Assembly: GCF_011386835.1 (NCBI RefSeq) | Contig: NC_088801.1 | Coordinates: 21,934,824-21,998,823 of the forward strand | DNA: 64,000 nt | Reading direction: 5' to 3' | From: Chrysemys picta bellii | Lineage: Eukaryota > Chordata > Testudines > Emydidae | Shown here: positions 22,668 through 33,895 of the stretch, piece after piece | Numbering within the stretch: the stretch's first letter is position 1 | Layout of the letters: every line of letters begins with the position of its first letter | The notes under the pieces: generated by a model | The model's database searches: none | What the model was told of the DNA's origin: nothing | The model's input: only the letters and a program-made list of their open reading frames with translations | Program-made: the position numbers and the translations under genes

Positions 22668-22829
22668 TCAATGTTTGTAATGGCTCAGCCATTCCCAGTC
22701 CTTATTCAATCCTAAGTTGATCGTATCTAGTTTGCATATCAATTCCAGCTCAGCAGTCTCTCGTTGGAGTCTGTTTCTGAAGTTTTTCTGTTGTAAGATA
22801 GCCACCCACAGGTCTGTCATTGAATGACC
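22668..22829 (-). pseudogene. Penelope ORF C-terminus, inverted duplicate
   Basis: Reads GHSMTDLWVAILQQKNF and ends ...WEWLSHYKH before a stop. It is the same segment as 22983-23144 with a few substitutions, in the opposite orientation. The frame upstream of the inversion junction is antisense to the plus-strand GIY-YIG segment and meaningless. Confidence 0.85.
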
Positions 22830-23144
22830 AATGTGATATATGCCATCATGTGCCAGCAATGCCCCTCTGCCATGTACATTGGCCAAACCGGACAGTCTCT
22901 ACGCAAAAGAATTAATGGACACAAATCTGACATCAGGAATCATAATACTCAAAAACCAGTGGGAGAACACTTTAACCTGTCTGGTCATTCAATGACAGAC
23001 CTGCAGGTGGCTATCATACAACAGAAAAACTTCAAAAACAGACTCCAACGAGAGACTGCTGAGCTGGAATTGATATGCAAACTAGATACAATCAACTCAG
23101 GATTGAATAAGGACTGGGAATGGCTGAGCCATTACAAACATTGA
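22824..23144 (+). pseudogene. Penelope-like GIY-YIG endonuclease segment (partial)
   Basis: An open 106-codon segment with the GIY-YIG core: VIYAIMC..C then MYIGQTGQSLRKRINGH, the tyrosine, glycine and arginine positions of the nuclease, followed by the conserved ending WEWLSHYKH and stop. In Penelope-like elements this domain follows the reverse transcriptase and nicks the target. Here the reverse transcriptase is missing and the apparent Met is created near the inversion junction, so it is a fragment. No stops interrupt it, which suggests modest age. Confidence 0.88.
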
Positions 23145-23169
23145 ATCTGCCCCAGGAACTCACAACCCC

Positions 23170-23313
23170 ACCACCCAGAGCATTGTGCCAGCGGCGGAGC
23201 AAGTGAGCTGAGGCTGTGGAGGAGCAGGGGAAGGGCCAGGGGCTAGCCTCCCGGGTCAGGAGCTCGGGGGCCGGATAGAACGGTCCCGCGGGCCATAGTT
23301 TGCCAACCCCCGC
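23170..23313 (-). mobile_element. hAT-type element terminal fragment, GC-rich
   Basis: Read on the minus strand it begins GGGGGTTGGCAAACTATGG then CCCGCGGGACCG, the terminal sequence of a turtle hAT-type family related to the piece at 20373. The other end is absent. CpG-rich. Confidence 0.65.
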
Positions 23314-23379
23314 TCTAAAGTATGCTGCCTGGTACCAAACACATGAGGAATAAAAAGAGTTACAGGTAGGTTTAAACCT

Positions 23380-23990
23380 TCTAGTGCAAAATGCCATCAA
23401 AGATGAATAGTGAAAAATGTTACAAGTAGAAATACTGAAAGAACCAGAAAGTCTTCCAAGAGGTTATACTGACAGTATGACAACACAACACAATACATTT
23501 GTAAATGAATCATGTGTTTAGGTTCAGAAGAGAAGGGTGGACATTAGTGCCCAAGAGAAAAAAAATATTATTTTGGGTTGAAAACTAAGGTTCATGACCA
23601 CACTAGTTAACAACTGAAGAAAGGCATTATCTAGGATTACTATTGTAACACCAGGAGAAAATGGGGGTCAGGGAAACCAAATTATGAAACACGTTAAAAG
23701 AATGGAGAATCTCTCAGATATTTAAAAATGTATTGGTAATAGACTTTTTAAGGAACTGGAAAGAAGATGACATTGCAGTCATATTTTAAAAATGTTATAG
23801 GGAAGATCCAAGCATCTATACATCTAGAAACTTGAAGCCGGTAGTTAGAGAAGAACAGACAATATAACAGCAGAGAGGATAAAACATGACATTTAGTCAA
23901 GGATATAACGTGTAGGCAGAGAGTGATTGATTTGAGAAGCAAGATAGGTTCACAAATGGTAGATCATCCCTTCCGCTCCCCAGAATTTGT
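23380..23990 (+). mobile_element. Ancient CR1/L3-like LINE fragment (reverse-transcriptase region)
   Basis: Plus-strand translation, with stops and frame slips, recalls CR1-type reverse transcriptase. At about 23756-23850 W-K-E-D-D-I-A-V-I-F and later D-P-S...N-L-K-P-V resemble [13 protein letters not shown]...DPGNYRPV. At 23940-23966 QDRFTNGRSS resembles [10 protein letters not shown]. Spacing agrees with the intact CR1 at 60.8-61.0 kb. Much older than the other copies; left end approximate. Confidence 0.6.
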
Positions 23991-25808
23991 GGTTATTGCA
24001 CAAAGTCATCAAATGGAAACACAGGCAGTCTCCAATCAGATTGTAAATTTGTTTTAATCAGCCATTGAGAAGCAATTGCTAAAGCAGGGTGCCATCTTCT
24101 CTCATCCTTCCAAAGAATGAGTTATTTCAAATACACTAGGAACCAGCTGGCCCAAGTAGCAAGGTGCAGAGGTTTTTGTTTTTTTTTTCTTTCTGCACTA
24201 ATCTGTGCATATAATTTGTGTCCATATAGTAAAGATAGAAAAGGTAAGGTGTAAATGTGCACACTATCATATTATTATATTATCAGACTATTTTGTTAAA
24301 TTTATCCAGCTGTTGGCCATACAATAAAAATGTTCTTGGTTTTGGGCCAGTAATAGTCTGAAGCTTCCAACACAATCACCTCCTTTTCTTTTGATCTCTT
24401 TTTAATGTTTTGATAGAGTTCTAGCTGAGAATAGCACTTTACATGCCCCCCACCTCAGATTCAGGTCAGCAGGGTTGATATTTCCTCTTCTCCTTTCCCA
24501 TTGACTTTGTTCTGCTAGGCTATCACACTGTGTAATTCATTTTAGCTAAAAGGGAGCAGCATGCATTGCACTCTGAGCTGTGAGAAAGGATAGGTGTTCT
24601 CATAGTTCACTTTTTTTTTTCTGGTGAGAGTGTGTGTGGGGAGGGGAGTGGGCCATTCAACCACACACAGATTCACTGTGTTTTATCAGCAGTTCTGGAA
24701 GAGTTTGACCTTATACAGCAGATGTACTTGTGCATTTGTAGATGTGGGTAAAACAGACACTTCAATACTTTTTGCCCATGCGAATGCTTTGCAAATCCAC
24801 CTTCCTGAATATTGCTCCAAAGTACAGATTTTCCCAGTATATGTGGACTTTGATGCTTTTTCTGGACAGTTCCTGCATTAATGCACGAGAGCTGTTTTTC
24901 AGGGATTCATTCCCCTGCTGGGTCTGGCCTCAGTTAGTAAGACACAAGAGATGCAATGTCTGGTCCTCAGGTACTTCTGCCCCAACCACAGTGATTTGTG
25001 CTACCAGTCCTCACCTTCCACTAGGTGACATTACATAGTGCTCCTCCCAGAAACACTGCTGTAAGAAGAGGGGAGTCTGTCTCACAGCTGATGTGGTCAT
25101 CTGGCTGTGGTTGAGGAACCCAAAAAGAGGGATACAAACTTGTGTGTGGCTAGGAAATGAAGAGGCTGGGCAATCTGCCTGAGGCTGAAGAAGAAAAAGA
25201 GACAAATAGCAATAAAGGCTGAGACAGGAAGAACAGGGAGAGGCTGTAAGGAGTAGAGAAAGATCATGGGATAGTGTGGAAGGAGAGGGAGGAAAGAGAC
25301 TGAGAGAACGAAAGAACAAGAAAGAAAAAACAAACAAGCAACTATATGCTATTGGTGGTGGATCAGTTAGCAGCCTTTGCCTGGTAGTGTGCATCATCTG
25401 AACAAAGACTGAACTGAAACCCTGAGTGTCTATAGTAAGCATTGTGATGAAGTGAGCCAGAAGGAAGCCTTTGATGCTGTGTTAAACTTGCCTTAGAAAA
25501 AATTATCTCTCTAGATATCTAACCACTAGAGCCATATTCAGTAATTGAGCAAGATGAACAACTGTTGTTCTTATTTAATTCAAATGTTCTGATGCTATTG
25601 TTAAACTTTTATTTATGTTTTTCTACATGTACGTTACTAGCTATTCTAGTCAAAGACTCACTAATAGCTAGTACTGTGTACTAATAGTAGTACTATTTAC
25701 TGATATAGAACAGAAACTCCAGCATTAAATGAATCTTATGCCAATATTCTACTGCCTGGTCGTGCTTCTGTCATTCAAAGCAAACTATATATATATAAAA
25801 TATATATC
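23991..25808. other. Intron without recognisable elements
   Basis: Contains purine-rich stretches at 25180-25330 that create long minus-strand open frames of low complexity. TA-rich simple sequence at 25778-25806. No gene supported. Confidence 0.5.
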
Positions 25809-26852
25809 TTGGCTTTAGTAAGGCTTTTGCTCCTGTCTCACATAACCTTCTTATAAACAAACTAGGAAAATACAACCTATATGTAGCTACTATAAGGTGG
25901 GTGCCTAGCTGGTTGGAAAACCATTCCCAGAGAATAGTTATCAGTGGTTCACAGTCAAACTGGAAAGGCATATCGAGAGAGGTGCCACAGGGATTGGTCC
26001 TGGTTCTGGTTCTGTTCAATATCTTCATTAATGATTTAGATAACGGCATAAAGAGTACACTTTTGAAGTTTGTGGATGATAGCAAGGTGGGAGGGATTGC
26101 AACTGCTTTGGAGGATAGGATTAAAATTCAAAATGATCTGGGAAAACTGGAGAAATGATCTGAAGTAAATATGATGAAATTCAATAAGGACAAATTCAAA
26201 GTACTCCACTTAGGAAAGAACTATCAATTGCACACATAAATGGGAAATGACTGTCTAAGAAGGAGTACTGCGGAAAGGGGTCTGAGGGTATAGTGGATCG
26301 TAAATTAGATATGCGTCAACAGTGAAAAATTGTTGCAAAATAAGCAAACATCATTCTGGGATGTATTCTCAGGAGTAAGCAAGATACAATAAGTAATTCT
26401 TATACTTTATTCTGTGCTGATAAGGCCTCAACTAGAGTATTGTGTCCAGTTCTGGGCGCCACATTTCAGGAAAGATGTGGACAAATTGGAGAAAGCCCAG
26501 AGAAGAACAACATGATAACAGTTTTCAAGTAGATAAAAAGTTGATTCAAGAAGAAGGGAGAAAAATTGTTCTTCTTAACCTCCGAGGATAGGACAAGAAG
26601 TAATGGACTTAAACTGCAGCAAGGGAGGTTTAGGTTGGACATTAGGAAAAACTTCCTGTCAGGGTGGTTAAGCACTGGAATAAATTGCTTAGGGAGGTTG
26701 TGGAATCTCCATCACTGGAGATTTTTAAGAGCAGATTATACAAACACCTGTCAGGGATGGTCTAGATAATACTTAGTCCCGCCTTGAATTCAGGGTACTA
26801 GTCTAGAAGACCTCCTGAGGTCCCTTCCAGTCCGACACTTCTATGATTCTAT
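25809..26852 (+). mobile_element. CR1 LINE, 5'-truncated, with reverse-transcriptase remnant
   Basis: Begins inside the reverse transcriptase (GGCTTTAGTAAGGCTTTTG) and carries the PQG block as VPQGLVLV, then NIFINDLD, then FVDDSKVGG where intact copies have FADDTKLGG. It ends in CTTCTATGATTCTAT, the CR1 3' end. Near 26510 about 100 bp present in other copies are missing. Several stops and frameshifts. Confidence 0.93.
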
Positions 26853-27599
26853 ATTTTGTGATGAAAATGCATCATCTGACAGATACAGATCACAGTCTAA
26901 GATCCTTCTAATTCACTTTTTATTTGAAGAATTCTTGTCTTAGTTACAACAGTAAAAATTCAAGCAGTAAATTCAGTTCATCCACTTAACCTTACCTTGT
27001 GATTAAAAATATAAATCTGCACAAATATACTGGTTATGTAGCTGTGTGGATGCCATTGTATGATCATTCAGAAAAAATAACGCTCATCCTTCATAAAGCC
27101 AGAATCTGTGTAGCTTTTTCTATATATAGACCAGTTAGGAGCTGTCACTTTGTTCCCCCTTGCATCCTCTCCAAAGTAACTGAAATAGACTGAAAAGTCT
27201 GTATAAACACATATGTTATCCTTGAGATTGGGCTTTTGTGATACGGAGTTCTCTCTCTCTCTCCTTTGATATTTAATGATTATATCATTATTGTAGCAAG
27301 ATCTGTCAGTGAGACTTCAGGTTTTCTGTAGCACTTTTCACAGTATCCAAGCACTGAATGTCACACTATGCATATTAATATTTTGTGCTAATGCTTATGC
27401 TACAGTATGACACACTCTTGATTTGTGCCCAGCATGTCATACAATCTCTTCTTGCTCATTGCCTTTTGTACATACTAACCTGTATCTGAAGAACACCATA
27501 ATATGGGTAAAAACAGTCACATTCCAATTAATTTGATGCATAACGTATGTATGGAATGACCAAAAAATTTCACTATTTTCATCTTGTTACTTGATGAAA
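26853..27599. other. Intron without recognisable elements
   Basis: Unique sequence; a (CT)n tract at about 27250-27262. Confidence 0.5.
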
Positions 27600-27830
27600 T
27601 GTGCACCCTATAGCTGGGCAAAATCTTTCAGACAATCATTTTTGGTTAAAAATGCATATTTGGGTGAACCAAAACATTCTGAAAGCTTGTATTGAATTTT
27701 GCTGAATTTTGTTGATAAAAAATCCAAAAATACTTTTTTTGACATTTTCATAATGAAATGATTTGATATTTTAAATTTGAAGTGACTGTTTCAAGTTTGA
27801 CCAGTCAGTTATTTGCACAGCTCTAGTTCA
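27600..27830. repeat. T/A-rich interspersed repeat, class unknown
   Basis: Words such as GACATTTTCATAATGAAATG and an end reading TTTGCACAGCTCTAG resemble the segments at 7620-7990, 30005-30370 and 45420-45550. Confidence 0.45.
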
Positions 27831-28133
27831 ATATTCATAATAGGACCTCACAATGTATTGAGAAAGGGTAAAATAGCTGGCACTAGTTGATTCACATTCA
27901 GAATTAGCAGTTGGACGGAGAAGGTAAGGTTACATGGTACCATGCTACATTAGATCTAAATGAATCTCTGATACTCCACTTTCAAGGCTGTGACCCTAAA
28001 ATAATGAGAATTTCCTGAAGTATACACAGCATTCTTCTGATTTGAAGAGAACAGAATTTATTTCTTTCCTAAATTAGGTGGAACCCTACAGATGTTGCCA
28101 TTAAGTGTACTTATGGGAATTACGATCTTCTGT
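27831..28133. other. Intron without recognisable elements
   Basis: Unique sequence between a T/A-rich repeat and the GATA microsatellite; no gene or element seen. Confidence 0.5.
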
Positions 28134-28134
28134 C

Positions 28135-28194
<60 letters not shown>
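28134..28194 (+). repeat. (GATA)n microsatellite
   Basis: About fifteen uninterrupted GATA units. Pure tract, so likely length-variable. Confidence 0.98.
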
Positions 28195-28769
28195 CCATTG
28201 GGCTGTATAACAAGTTGACAGCATTCTTGTGAAATATTAACTAGGTACAATACGGATATTGACAATTACCTGGTCTCTCCAGCTTTTCCTGGCTTAGTAT
28301 TTGACAAAAATGACCATATGTTATTTACACTTGTATTTGAAGAACAGTATTGCAAGTGGTTAAAACATCCCTGCATGTTAGTTATGATATGTAGTGATGA
28401 GGCTGAAGATATATTCTGTAACATAATGAACACCCACACTACATTATCTATTTTCAAAGCTTTGCAAAGAAGTGGGCGTTTCTCCCATTCCCTACAGTGG
28501 AAGCATAGCATCATATGTAACCTGAAGATTAGTATAGGCCCTTCCATTTTTCTAAAGGGCATTGAGGAGACATTCTACTGAATTCTACCCAGAGGGCCTG
28601 TGTTTTCCCCCATCCAGCCATTTATCCTTTCTAGGACATTTCCAACTGAAAATACAGCAGTGTGGGGAAAAAGAGAAAATAAATGAAGTAAAATAAAATA
28701 TAGTGGGTGGTGATGAAGTGTTTCTTGCTCAAAATAAATAAGGAAAAAAATTAAAAAGCTCAAACCTAT
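28195..28769. other. Intron without recognisable elements
   Basis: Unique sequence; overlapping short frames on both strands at 28266-28581 show no domain or splice context. Confidence 0.5.
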
Positions 28770-29255
28770 CCTCAGTATTAGTCACCTAAGACCAGATACA
28801 AAGTCCACTGAAGTCAACTGATGCCAAAACCACAAAAGGACTTAGGTACTTATTTGCCACATTATATGACTAAGTGCAACATTCATGTGCCACTGAGATC
28901 CTCAATACACCTGTTCATATACTGCCTAACCCTGTAGGCTCCTATGTTTTCACTCGTCATGTCTCCAAGGTACCTAAAAATCTGCCATTGACCATGCGCA
29001 CAGCCCTCTCCATTTGGGTGTATGGGCACCTATCTCACTCCTAAGCCCCAGAGGGATCCTCAAACTAGACATTCCCCCACCTGTCTTGCCTTGTGTCCTG
29101 ATCCAGTAGGTGTTTTCGAAACGTGCCTAAACCCACACAAAACAACTAGAGGAGGTTTTTGGGGCGTCACCCACCCTTAGAGCTTTTAGTTCAGGGGTTA
29201 GAGCACTCATTTGGGATTTGGGAGACCCAGTTTCCAGTCCCCCGGGTCCAGTGGC
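28770..29255 (+). repeat. Composite interspersed repeat ending in a tRNA-like segment
   Basis: The body has repeated CCTAA-type words such as GCACCTATCTCACTCCTAAG and CGTGCCTAAACCC. At 29178-29245 comes an A-box-like TTAGTTCAGGGGTTAGAGC and a degenerate B box CAGTTTCCAGTCC. I recall turtle repeats with this layout. The tRNA part is too diverged to be a gene. Confidence 0.55.
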
Positions 29256-30004
29256 TTATAGCTTTGTTAAAAAGTCATTTATATGTATAAGCTTATGTGT
29301 TTAAAATGCTTAGCTAGTTATATTAACTGTAAATATGTATAGTTTAACTAATTGTTACTAGGAAGTATAAGACCTAAATTCAGAAAATACAATGACTCTT
29401 TCTGAAAAACCCAGACAAGACAGAATACTGTCTCACGCTCCAGCAGCAGGTTGAGCTGAGGTGCAGGAAGGGGAACACAACGGTAACTGTACGTATTGCT
29501 CATAAGACTGTTCCTTAGCTAGATTATAAATGGTTACAATTGTACAGTGTATTTCACCATTTCTGCATCACAACACACTCTCTTGAGGGTCTTCAGCTGT
29601 TAGTAAGGCTGGTTGAGGAATAATATAATCTATATATAATCTATCCAATACTTTCAAGGACATTGAAGAGGTTTCTAAACTTTCCTTTCCTTTTTTGCTG
29701 CAAGTTACCTTGATCTTCAAAGCCATAGAAACAGGAGCAACCAAGGTAAAAATAAAGCTTACAGTGAAATGTTAACCATTTATTGACATATGTCACATTA
29801 CCAAACTGTCAAGGCTTCAGCCAACTGGCTTTATAGACAAATGCTTTAGATCTGCTGTTTGGCAGCAATGCTAGCGAAGATTTCAGGTAAAATCCTGGCC
29901 CCACTGAAGACAGCGGCAGAGCTTCTATTTACTACAATAGGGCAGCCTTTCACCAATAAAGCATTACAAAATCAAATATGTAATTCTTATTAGGTAAAAT
30001 TCCC
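29256..30004. other. Intron, mostly unique
   Basis: At 29886-29943 there is one weak member of the short palindrome family (CCCCACTGAAGACAGCGG). Otherwise nothing nameable. Confidence 0.45.
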
Positions 30005-30370
30005 CTTGGATATAGCCATAGTCTATTGAATATGCATTTCCATCAAAATCAAAATGCATTGCAAAATTGAGTGAATTTCTCTGGAATTTCATTTTCAAAG
30101 GAAACCAGGAAAAACAAGTTCCATTAGCATTGAGACGTCCTGTTTTGACATTTTTGAAGTAAAAGTTTTCATTTTGAAATGGATGTTTCAATTATCTTAT
30201 GTATAGTTCAAAATAAAAAGTCAATATCAAAACAAAGTTTTGATTAACCCTAATTGATTTTTTTCCAGAATTTACATTCAGATAATTTCAATTTTTTGAT
30301 TTTCATTCCAAATTGGGAACAAAGCCAAATTTTGACATTCTTCGCAAAACAGAACTTCCAGTTTTCATAC
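30005..30370. repeat. T/A-rich interspersed repeat, class unknown
   Basis: Alternating TTTTGACATTTTTGAAG, CATTTTGAAATGG and CAAAACAGAACTTCC words; similar to 7620-7990. Possibly a diverged DNA-element family. Confidence 0.45.
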
Positions 30371-32411
30371 ACTTTTAATTAAATGGTTAAACTAAGATAA
30401 AAAACATCCAGCTTATCTAACTTGTTAGCAGGAACAGTATCACAATTTAAGGAGGGAAACCCTGGGTTATTTAAAATAGAAAAAGTTGCACCGATTAGAA
30501 ACCCATGTAGACCATAATTGGTCTAACTTGATACAGATGCACATTAATACTTGGATGCAAAGAGCAAGGCTTGAGTAGAGCAGTGGAAACAGCTACAATG
30601 ATTATCCTAATTAAAAATTTGCAAAGTTATTTATAGAATAATACAAGAAAATGACATTCATTATCCTATAAACTATGCAACAAGCCATTAAACACAGTAA
30701 TAAAATCAATCGGCACAAAAAAGAAGAGCAATTATATTATATTCATGTAAACTCCATAGTGAACTACATCCAAAACATCAGTCACGAACTGGTATTCTTC
30801 ATGCAAGCGCTGAAGAGACACTTTTGTATTTTTAAATCCGTCAAAAAGTTTGTCATTTAACATGCTGGAAAAATGTTAAAAATCAGTTAACTTTTAATCT
30901 GGTGGCCACCACTAGTCATACATGCCACTACAATCATTTTACAGCACTTGGGTTAGAAGAACAAAAACAAAGAGAGGCGAAAAAGCCAGTTGCTATTTCC
31001 TCAGAACAGAAATTAAAAACAAGACTAATGGATTATTTTACCACCTCTTTAAAATGTGTTGATTTATTCCTAATTAACAACTGATGAAGCAGCATTTTGA
31101 AATCTTTCTATCACCACACACGATTAACTTATAAGCAATCAAAGCATTAGAGGGAAATTAGAAGCAGAATTGTCGTAAAGTGTTGATGATCTACAGCTGC
31201 AACACACATCTGCTAGAGTTTAATTTGCACTACAAACCAACCTGCCCACTGTATCCCATTTTTGAGATTTTAATCAAGTTTTCCATTGTGTTCTTAATTC
31301 AGAATGTTTTAAAGATGGAGACTATAATGGCTCCATAGAACAGATTTTTTTTCACTCTGATCAAAAATGTAATTGAGAGATTGGAATCAACTGTACAGAG
31401 TATTGGATGGTCAGTATTTTGGCACATCTATTTCACCATCAAATATTTAAGGTTGAATTATTTAGAAAGGTGTCCTAAACTTCTTTTCTATCACTATTAT
31501 ATTTGTTCATTTAAAGAAATGTTTATCCTAGGAATAATTTCAGAAAAGAAATCAACCTTTCAGTAAATGTCAAATTGGTTCACAGATCCAGTCTGGGATT
31601 GACCTACTTGACAAAAGATGACTGCTGAAGTCTGCTTAGTGTCAGCCAGGTTGGAAGGCGAGAAGACTTTTTCTTTGTGTGTGTTAATTCACCTGCTATA
31701 AAGGATAAACTGTGTATTGCAATAAAATAAACTGAATTTCTTTGCCCAGCTGAAATAGCCTGGTTAAGCATCTGTAAAAATAAATATATGAGATCTAGTG
31801 TTTTTGAGTGATGGATTTGTTAATGTATTTTCTGGAAACACTGTTCAGGAAAACTTACCCTACCACTAAAAATGGAACTGCATTCTCTGAAATGCTGTAT
31901 TAATGCAATGGTAGATCCCTGTTTAGATCTTATATTGGTGTATATGAATAGCATGTCCACTGACTCCACAGGAGTGAAGCCAGGTAAATAAGAACAGAAA
32001 CAAGACTGTTACAAAAAATAATAACGTAGGGACATAATTTAAAACTATTTTCCATTGCCCTATAGTAGTGCAGAATGTTCTACTTCTTCATAACTCATCA
32101 TACCAAATACATTATACTTAGGGAATTGCAAATGTTTTCCTTAAAATATAAGTAAATGAACAATGATCCAGATTTGATATGAAAAGTAAGCTATGTTCGA
32201 CTACTCTTTTTTTTTAAGCACACACAGACATCTTTTGTTGATAATAATTCAAATAGGGGACTGTCAGAATTTACATGTGCGCACCCAGTCTTTAGGTTCA
32301 TTTGTTCATTGGAATACAAGTCCCAAACTTCCTTGAACATTTCTGTATTAAAAATACGACCCTCTTAGATGTACCTTATGGTGAGTTAGATCCCATCTTG
32401 AACCCAAATTT
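30371..32411. other. Intron without recognisable elements
   Basis: AT-rich and repeat-poor; the longest stretch in the central window without an identifiable element. No gene seen. Confidence 0.5.
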
Positions 32412-33436
32412 ACACCCACCTTATAGTAGCTCCATCTAGGTTGCATTTCCCTAGTTTGTTTATGAGAAGGTCATGCGAGACAGTATCAAAAGCTTTACTA
32501 AAGTCAAGATATACCACATCTATCGCTTCCCCGCTATTCACAAGGCTTGTTACCCTGTCAAAGAAAGCTGTCGGGTTGGTTTGACATGATTTGTTCTTGA
32601 AAAATCCATGCTGACTTACTTATCACCTTATGATCTTGTAGATGTTTGAAAATTGATTGCTTTATTATTTGCTCCATTATCTTTCTGGGTACAGAAGTTA
32701 AGCTGACTGGTCTGTAATTCCCTGGGTTGTCCTTATTTCCCTTTTTATAGATTGGTACTATATTTGCCCATTTCCAGTCTTCTGGAATCTCTCCCATCTT
32801 CCATTACTTTTCAAAGATAATAGCTAATGGCTCGGATATCTCCTCAGTAAGCTCCTTGAGTATTCTAGGATACCTGGTGACTTGAAGACATCTAATTTGT
32901 CTAAGTAATTTTTAACTTGTTCTTTCCCTATTTTAACTTCTTCTGATCCTACCTCATTTTCACTGCGATTCACTATGATAGACATCCACTCACCTCCAAC
33001 CTTCTTGGTGAAAGCCAAAACAAAGAAGTCATCTCGTCCATTTCCACAATTTCTGTTATTGTTTCCCTCCCCTGCCCCATCCCTCGCCCATTTTGTAACA
33101 GGCCTACCTTGTCCTTGGTCTTCCTCTTGCTTCTAATGTATTTGTAGATTGTTTTTTTGTTACCCTTTATGTCTCTAGTTAATTTGATCTCGTTTTGTGC
33201 CTTGGCCTATCTAATTTTGTCCCTACATACTTGTGATATTTGTTTATATTCATCCTTTGTAATTTGACCTTGTTTCTACTTTTTGTAGTTCTCTTTTCTG
33301 ATTTTTAGATCATTGAAGATTTCCTGATTAAGCCAGGGTACTCCCTTGCCATACTTCCTATCTTTCCTACATAGTGGGATAGTTTTCTCTTGTGCCCTTA
33401 ATAATGTTTCTTTGAAAAACTGCCTTCTCCAATCTC
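32412..33436 (-). mobile_element. CR1 LINE internal fragment (endonuclease/RT linker and N-terminal RT)
   Basis: Minus frames read [29 protein letters not shown] and, further upstream, [17 protein letters not shown] and VPWLNQEI, matching the same blocks of the near-complete CR1 at 60.2-61.0 kb. Both element ends are missing, and the 3' tail is absent, which is unusual since LINEs normally keep it. Multiple stops. Confidence 0.9.
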
Positions 33437-33592
33437 CTACTGACATAGCTATCACCTCTCGCAGAGGTGGAGTAATTATGCCAATGGGAGAGCCTTCTCC
33501 CATCAGCATAGAGCGTCTTCCCCAGACGTGATACAGTGGTGCAATTTTCTGCCACTGTAGCGCTTCTAGTGTAGACTAGCCATAAGTCTACA
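33437..33592 (+). mobile_element. hAT-type element right-end fragment
   Basis: Contains CTCTCGCAGAGGTGGAGTAA, an inner hairpin GGGAGAGCCTTCTCCC and an end reading CTAGTGTAGACTAGCC. This is the usual end of turtle elements whose termini read GGGCTNGTCTACACT. It abuts the CR1 fragment. Confidence 0.6.
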
Positions 33593-33895
33593 GAAAGAGA
33601 TTACTGTCAATATGCAAATCAAGCATGTAGACCTGGCTGTCTCCTTTCAGAGTAGTATACTAACTAAACTCACCACCTTGATTTCTCCATTTCTCTGAAA
33701 TAGAGATAACCAGAAACTCGTTTTGTTTCTCTTCCGTTTGATGTCTGTTGCCTTCTGAAAAGTCTTTAGTGTGCTCCTTCGATGGAGTTCAAGGAGAGAA
33801 AATGAAGCATCCGAAAGCAATACTAATCTGAAGTATTTAGATTTAGTTGTGAAGTGTCTCATATTGATGAGAGGAATGAGGGATTACCATACTAC

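Larger units (their letters stand above)
22352..23155. mobile_element. Penelope-like retroelement, truncated and internally inverted
   Basis: The left part, read on the minus strand, holds the C-terminal end of a Penelope ORF (22668-22829), a 3' region and the element end GTGTTAGTCTGTATCCGC. The right part, on the plus strand, holds a GIY-YIG coding segment with the same C-terminus again (22983-23144). The two 162-bp C-terminal pieces are thus an inverted pair. The inversion junction near 22824 shares TGACC between both arms. Such inverted, 5'-truncated copies fit Penelope-type retrotransposition. No reverse-transcriptase portion is present. Confidence 0.85.

Noticed and set aside
20373..23313. 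A single large hAT element with one end at 20373 and the other at 23313
   Set aside because: Flanking 8-mers do not match and the intervening DNA contains unrelated elements, so two independent fragments are more likely.
25011..25442. 143-codon minus-strand frame rich in Leu, Ser and Phe
   Set aside because: Produced by a purine-rich tract on the plus strand; looks hydrophobic only by composition.
28134..28194. CRISPR-like array
   Set aside because: A simple tetranucleotide repeat without spacers, in a vertebrate genome.
29178..29252. Possible tRNA gene
   Set aside because: A-box and B-box resemblance only; no intact cloverleaf, and it is the tail of a dispersed repeat.
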